From positions 20,132,698-20,196,697 of the forward strand of contig CM022670.1 of NCBI GenBank assembly GCA_012295275.1: DNA of 64,000 nucleotides. Reading direction: 5' to 3'. The position numbers and the translations under genes are program-made. Position 1 is the first letter of the stretch. The number at the start of each line of letters is the position of its first letter. Below are positions 60,100 through 64,000 of this stretch, in pieces. A model generated the notes under the pieces. The model was not told where the DNA came from. It did no database searches and was given only the letters and a program-made list of their open reading frames with translations. Source of the DNA: Chrysomallon squamiferum (taxonomy: Eukaryota > Mollusca > Gastropoda > Neomphalida > Peltospiridae).

Positions 60100-61820
60100 T
60101 TTGTTTGTTTGATAGGTATTTCGTACAGGAGGTCTGCGTATGTGTTTATAATTTTTAAATATTTTTTTTTAATGACTGAATAAATTCCTTTATGACTGTT
60201 TGTGTGAATAGCCAACTCTGTGAGAAGTCTGCCAGTGAATGACACACAGTTTATCATTAAATAAAGGCACTAACTGGAACACTGACTGTCATATAAAGTA
60301 AAAAAAAAAAAATATATATATATTAGTATATATACATGGTTATTATAACACGTTAGGTGTCAGAAAAGGTACTGAATAAAAGACACACAATACAGTCCAA
60401 AGCTGCTGATGTGATAGTTCAAATACTGGTTAGAGATGGAAATACAAATATCAAACCTAATTATTCTCATTTTATTTCTGGTTTAAAAAAGCAACAATGT
60501 TTATCGTTTAAAGAAAAAAAAGAAGAAGAAGATGAATTTAAGAAGTATAATATTACAAGCATAATGATATGTTGATTTAAAAACCAGTTGGAATAGTTAA
60601 TCGCAATTTCAGTTCTAATTTAACTCTCTCTATCATCAAAATTGATTAAAAACCCACCTAAGATTTATGTCAAATGCAATATCATCTTAATTTCTTTTAT
60701 CATAACACTGCAGATTAATATAACATTTTCTAAGCTTCTGTTTTTATTAGAAAATTTAAAAAAAATATTTATCAAAAAACCTAAATTTCATTATTTTTAT
60801 TTTTATCTTCATTTCTTTATTTCTTTTTAAAAAAGAATGATAAAGACTAAAAAAAGAAAAAGTAATTTATGGTGGAATGAAATAGAAGCTGAGAGAAAGA
60901 AACTGAAGATGCCTTAATGAATAAATTACAAAAAATTGTGCCAATGTTATTATTACTAGTTTTCATCTTCCTAACCTATTTGTCTGAGAACCATAAACCA
61001 TTTTATTTAGCTGTAAGTCAGTGATTTTAATGATAGCATGGGGCATCATTGTCAGACCAACTGATACTGTTTTAAGGTTTTTAAATATCAATACAGATTT
61101 GTAAAAGGCATTACAACACATTTAAGAGAATTAAGAGAGGTCTGTGTTTGAAAAAAAAAAAAAAAAAAAAAAAAAAATTTAATTATCTATATGAAACTTG
61201 AAATATAATGTAAAATATTGTTTAAAATTGGAAAATATTTGATAAACTGGGATTAAATAAACAAATTTAATTTTAATTTTACTGTTCTCTATGAATCATG
61301 GTTCATAAATTTTTAAATATTATTAAAGCTTTCTTAAACCAAAAGTACTCAACTGAATGTTGTTGTTTGGTGATTTTTGTTTGCAGGTTTTGATATTATG
61401 TGTGTTAGACATCTTGTTGCATTTTAAAATTTTATTTCACTCACTTCTGAAGACCAATCAATTTGACAGCTTCAATCAACTTTAAAAAATAAATAATTTG
61501 TCTGTGTGTATCTGTATGTGTATGGATGTGTGTGTGGTTTTTTTTTATGTAGATGTATTTCTTAATTTATAAAGGTGTATCTAATTTAACTTTCCATTTA
61601 CTGAATGCTAAATAGAAAAAGACTATCATCAAATTAATTTTAAATTTATGATTTACTGAATGTCTGCTTTTTACCAGACTATGAACATTTCTTAAACTAA
61701 AAACTGTTCATATTTATTTCAGATTTACAGATATTTGTCAAGGACTTTCTTTCACAGTAAATAACCCAGTCCCATTTATTATTTTATTGGCCAATATCTA
61801 AAACCTTTATATGAACAAAT
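60100..61820. other. AT-rich DNA, no gene recognised
   Basis: AT-rich with (AT)n at 60,312 and poly-A27 (61,151-61,177). The 72-codon + ORF at 60357-60575 lacks an ATG start and any domain. Confidence 0.5.
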
Positions 61821-61829
61821 TATCAACAG

Positions 61830-62240
61830 GTTTAGCCACTTAATGAAAGAAAATTTGTTAATGGAATAAACACAGCCAATTGTGAAGGATGCCGTCTTTA
61901 TTTAATTCATCATGAATAGCATGGAAATGGCCCTGTCCTCAAATTGTGGATGATAATTGCGTCTTTTGCTGGTGATTTTCCACCAGACTTCAGTCACAAT
62001 TCAGGGAGTAATTTGATTTTCTACTTGACTGGGCATTCTTTCTGTGGCTCTTGGCTTTATACGTGTGTCTGGCTTTATGCCTCACAAACTGCCGCTTTGC
62101 CCCAAGGGCCTGCTTTGAGAAGACTCACAATCACTGGCAAGTCTATTAAAATTTTCTGAACTTGATAAAAAGTGAATTATCGCAGTCATTGAGGTTTTTT
62201 ACAAACATGGCTCTAGACATGGTAAGCTGAGGTGTAATAT
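61830..62240. other. Prominent GC-elevated island
   Basis: Non-repetitive for 400 bp. Includes ggctttatacgtgtgtctgg and ggctttatgcctcac (two TTTAT-cored words), ccaattgtgaagg and gtcacaattcaggg. At the right end, aaacATGGCTCTAGACATG|gtaagc combines a good start context with a donor-like GTAAGC (62,222), a possible but unproven first coding exon. Confidence 0.4.
61950..62159 (+). CDS. Orphan ORF, 69 codons, doubtful
   Basis: ATG at 61,950 to TGA, repeat-free, GC-elevated. The translation begins MIIASFAGDFPPDFSHN; the middle is hydrophobic and aromatic (SFCGSWLYTCVWLY), possibly one membrane segment; the tail is basic. No family recognised. It lies wholly inside a possible regulatory island, so the open frame may be incidental. 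Confidence 0.17.
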   Translation: MIIASFAGDFPPDFSHNSGSNLIFYLTGHSFCGSWLYTCVWLYASQTAALPQGPALRRLTITGKSIKIF

Positions 62241-64000
62241 TTCTGGTATTACCATGTTCAGATGCACAGAAGATAGCAGTTGTTAAAGTACATGATGTTT
62301 GATGCACAACATCTTTCTTATTATTATGTCAACAGTATTGCATTATTATTATTATTCTTAATAATTTATAAACTGAATTTGTGCAGGTTTGTGTGTGAAA
62401 TGATTTATGTCAGTGTTCTTGAATGTTAACCAATGATTGTAATTTCACAAATAAATAAATAAGTTAAAATGCAACATATATATCTAAATAAATATTTGAT
62501 TAAATAAATGATTCTAAGAATAAAATATAACAATTTCTTATTAATTAATAACAATAAGGAGAAAAAGCAGAAGATGCAGAATAAGAAGGAGGAAACATCC
62601 TAAAATAAATAAATAAAACCAATATAAAGTTATCCACCCCCCAAAAAAAAGTTGTTTAAAAAAGACATAAAAACAAAAGTAAGTATAACAAACAAAATAA
62701 ATAAACTAGTTTTAAATTATAATATTTTAGAATGTATTGGAGATTCACTGTTTTGTACAAAACACATATATTTATTTTATAACTTAACTAAAATCAGATC
62801 AGTTTTTCTTATTTTGTAAAAAATAACAAAGCTACTACCTTGATTCTTAAGTGAACATGTTCAACAAATGCTGCAAACACAAACATCAAAATAAATATAT
62901 AGAGGTTTGCTTCAGACATTCTTGCACATATACATCCAAGGTTCCATATACATCCAGATCTGTTCAAATATTATAATATTATTGTATTATGATGTTCCTT
63001 CGACTATGGAATAAAAAAGTCCCATCAGACTGAGTATTTTTAGTTACACGTTCAAGAAATGTTTATATATTCACTTGTGGCATTGCTTTAGAAAAATTAT
63101 ACATTAAAAAATATTCAAACTGTAAAAAGTATGTGTGTTTCTTGGAGTATAATTTTTTTTATTTAATTTTTTTTAATTTAGTACATGATTTGAGTAGATG
63201 TTCTCTCCCCTTCCTTCTTATCTTTTTGGAATATATTTTAGAAACTAGTTCATGCATCTATCTGATAGGTTTATCTCCAACAACCAGTTAAAAACATGCT
63301 TATTTATGTAAATATGCAGAATTATAACATATGACAAAAAGTTTTATTTTAACCAGTACATGATCTTAGAAGTATCCGTGTGTGTGTGTGTGTGTATCTA
63401 CATGTACATGAGTTTGTATTTATGTATGTTTGTATTTATGTATGTATGTATGTGTTTAAAGGATCTATCTGCTGAAAGTGATGGATAATATTTTTGAAGC
63501 ATAGCATATATATTTTTGAAGCATTGCATATAAATTCCAAGAAAAAACACAAAGTGTAGAGATCAGAGACGTTTATATATATATATATAACACATTCATC
63601 TGCATTAACCAGTAAAAAACTGTTTTTACACGTTTGTAGAGTACCATATCATGTCATATATTAAACAGGTTTATCTTTAGCAACTGAAATGAAGCATAGT
63701 TTTACTAGTACAACAAAATATATATAACTTATGCAATAATAATAATAATAATAATAATAATAAAGGTATGCATGTATATATGTATGTATGTGTATGTATG
63801 TTTATTTAAGTGTGTATGTATAATAATTCAATATTTTATCATGTTAAAAGCAGTTCAAAAACAGCAGATATTTCAAATTTTCATTTGATGCTTTGACATA
63901 TTTATAGTTTATTTTAGCTTTGACTACAGATTTAAAATAAGTTTTATTTCTTTATTATACTAGACTGACCCTATTTGTTTATTTTTTATTATATAAAAAT
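62241..64000. other. AT-rich DNA with AAT, GT and ATGT microsatellites
   Basis: Low-complexity A/T DNA. (GT)n at 63,379-63,397, ATGT-type units to about 63,460, (AAT)n at 63,737-63,763, then ATGT units to about 63,800. No gene is supported. Confidence 0.6.

Noticed and set aside
62208-62222. Mini coding exon ATGGCTCTAGACATG before a GTAAGC donor
   Set aside because: Only five codons and the signals are short enough to arise by chance; mentioned with the island but not called as a gene.

Overview
The window is a piece of AT-rich animal nuclear DNA, roughly 70% A+T by eye. It has no bacterial-type operons, no long genuine ORFs, no rRNA and no CRISPR. It is dense in simple repeats: (AC)n, (AT)n, (CT)n, (GA)n, poly-A/T, AAT/ATC/GAA triplets and AAAT tetramers. 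It also holds a 1.15 kb pentanucleotide array, small minisatellites, a tRNA-like SINE remnant and a large foldback element. Very large, repeat-rich, gene-poor DNA with GT-AG-like splice signals around short GC-richer islands suits a lophotrochozoan, most plausibly a cephalopod (octopus-like) genome. That assignment is inference; nothing here is diagnostic.

Layout. 1-9 kb: AT-rich DNA with small tandem repeats, one GC-elevated island (5.3-5.6 kb) and the CTGTG/CTATG pentamer array (7.8-8.96 kb). 9-15 kb: homopolymers, microsatellites and a degenerate TTAGGG-like tract (14.7-15.0 kb). 15-25 kb: unique islands at 15.7, 17.6, 19.6-19.9 and 22.3-22.5 kb; the last holds the best minus-strand exon candidate. 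25-33 kb: a SINE-like remnant (25.8 kb), a GC-elevated island (27.0-27.4 kb), a 40-bp minisatellite (28.0 kb) and a 973-bp near-palindromic foldback element (28.95-29.92 kb). 33-41 kb: a degenerate satellite of about 65 bp (35.1-36.1 kb) just upstream of the best coding-exon candidate (36,501-36,640, + strand). 41-64 kb: a series of GC-elevated, repeat-free islands (40.8, 43.0, 43.8, 44.8, 45.3, 46.4, 51.6, 52.1, 54.0, 54.9, 56.5, 58.1, 59.9 and 62.0 kb). These alternate with microsatellites and include a recent tandem duplication around a (CT)n tract (46.7-47.8 kb).

Interpretation. The window is probably intronic or intergenic DNA of one or more genes with very long introns. The spacing of short non-repetitive islands in a repeat-rich background resembles a regulatory landscape, but conservation cannot be tested from one sequence. 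No gene is confidently identified. The protein-like ORFs reported are low-confidence except the exon candidates at 36.5 kb (+) and 22.3 kb (-), which have convincing splice signals. The most distinctive objects are the foldback element, the pentamer array, the palindrome-containing satellite beside the 36.5 kb exon and the CT-centred tandem duplication.
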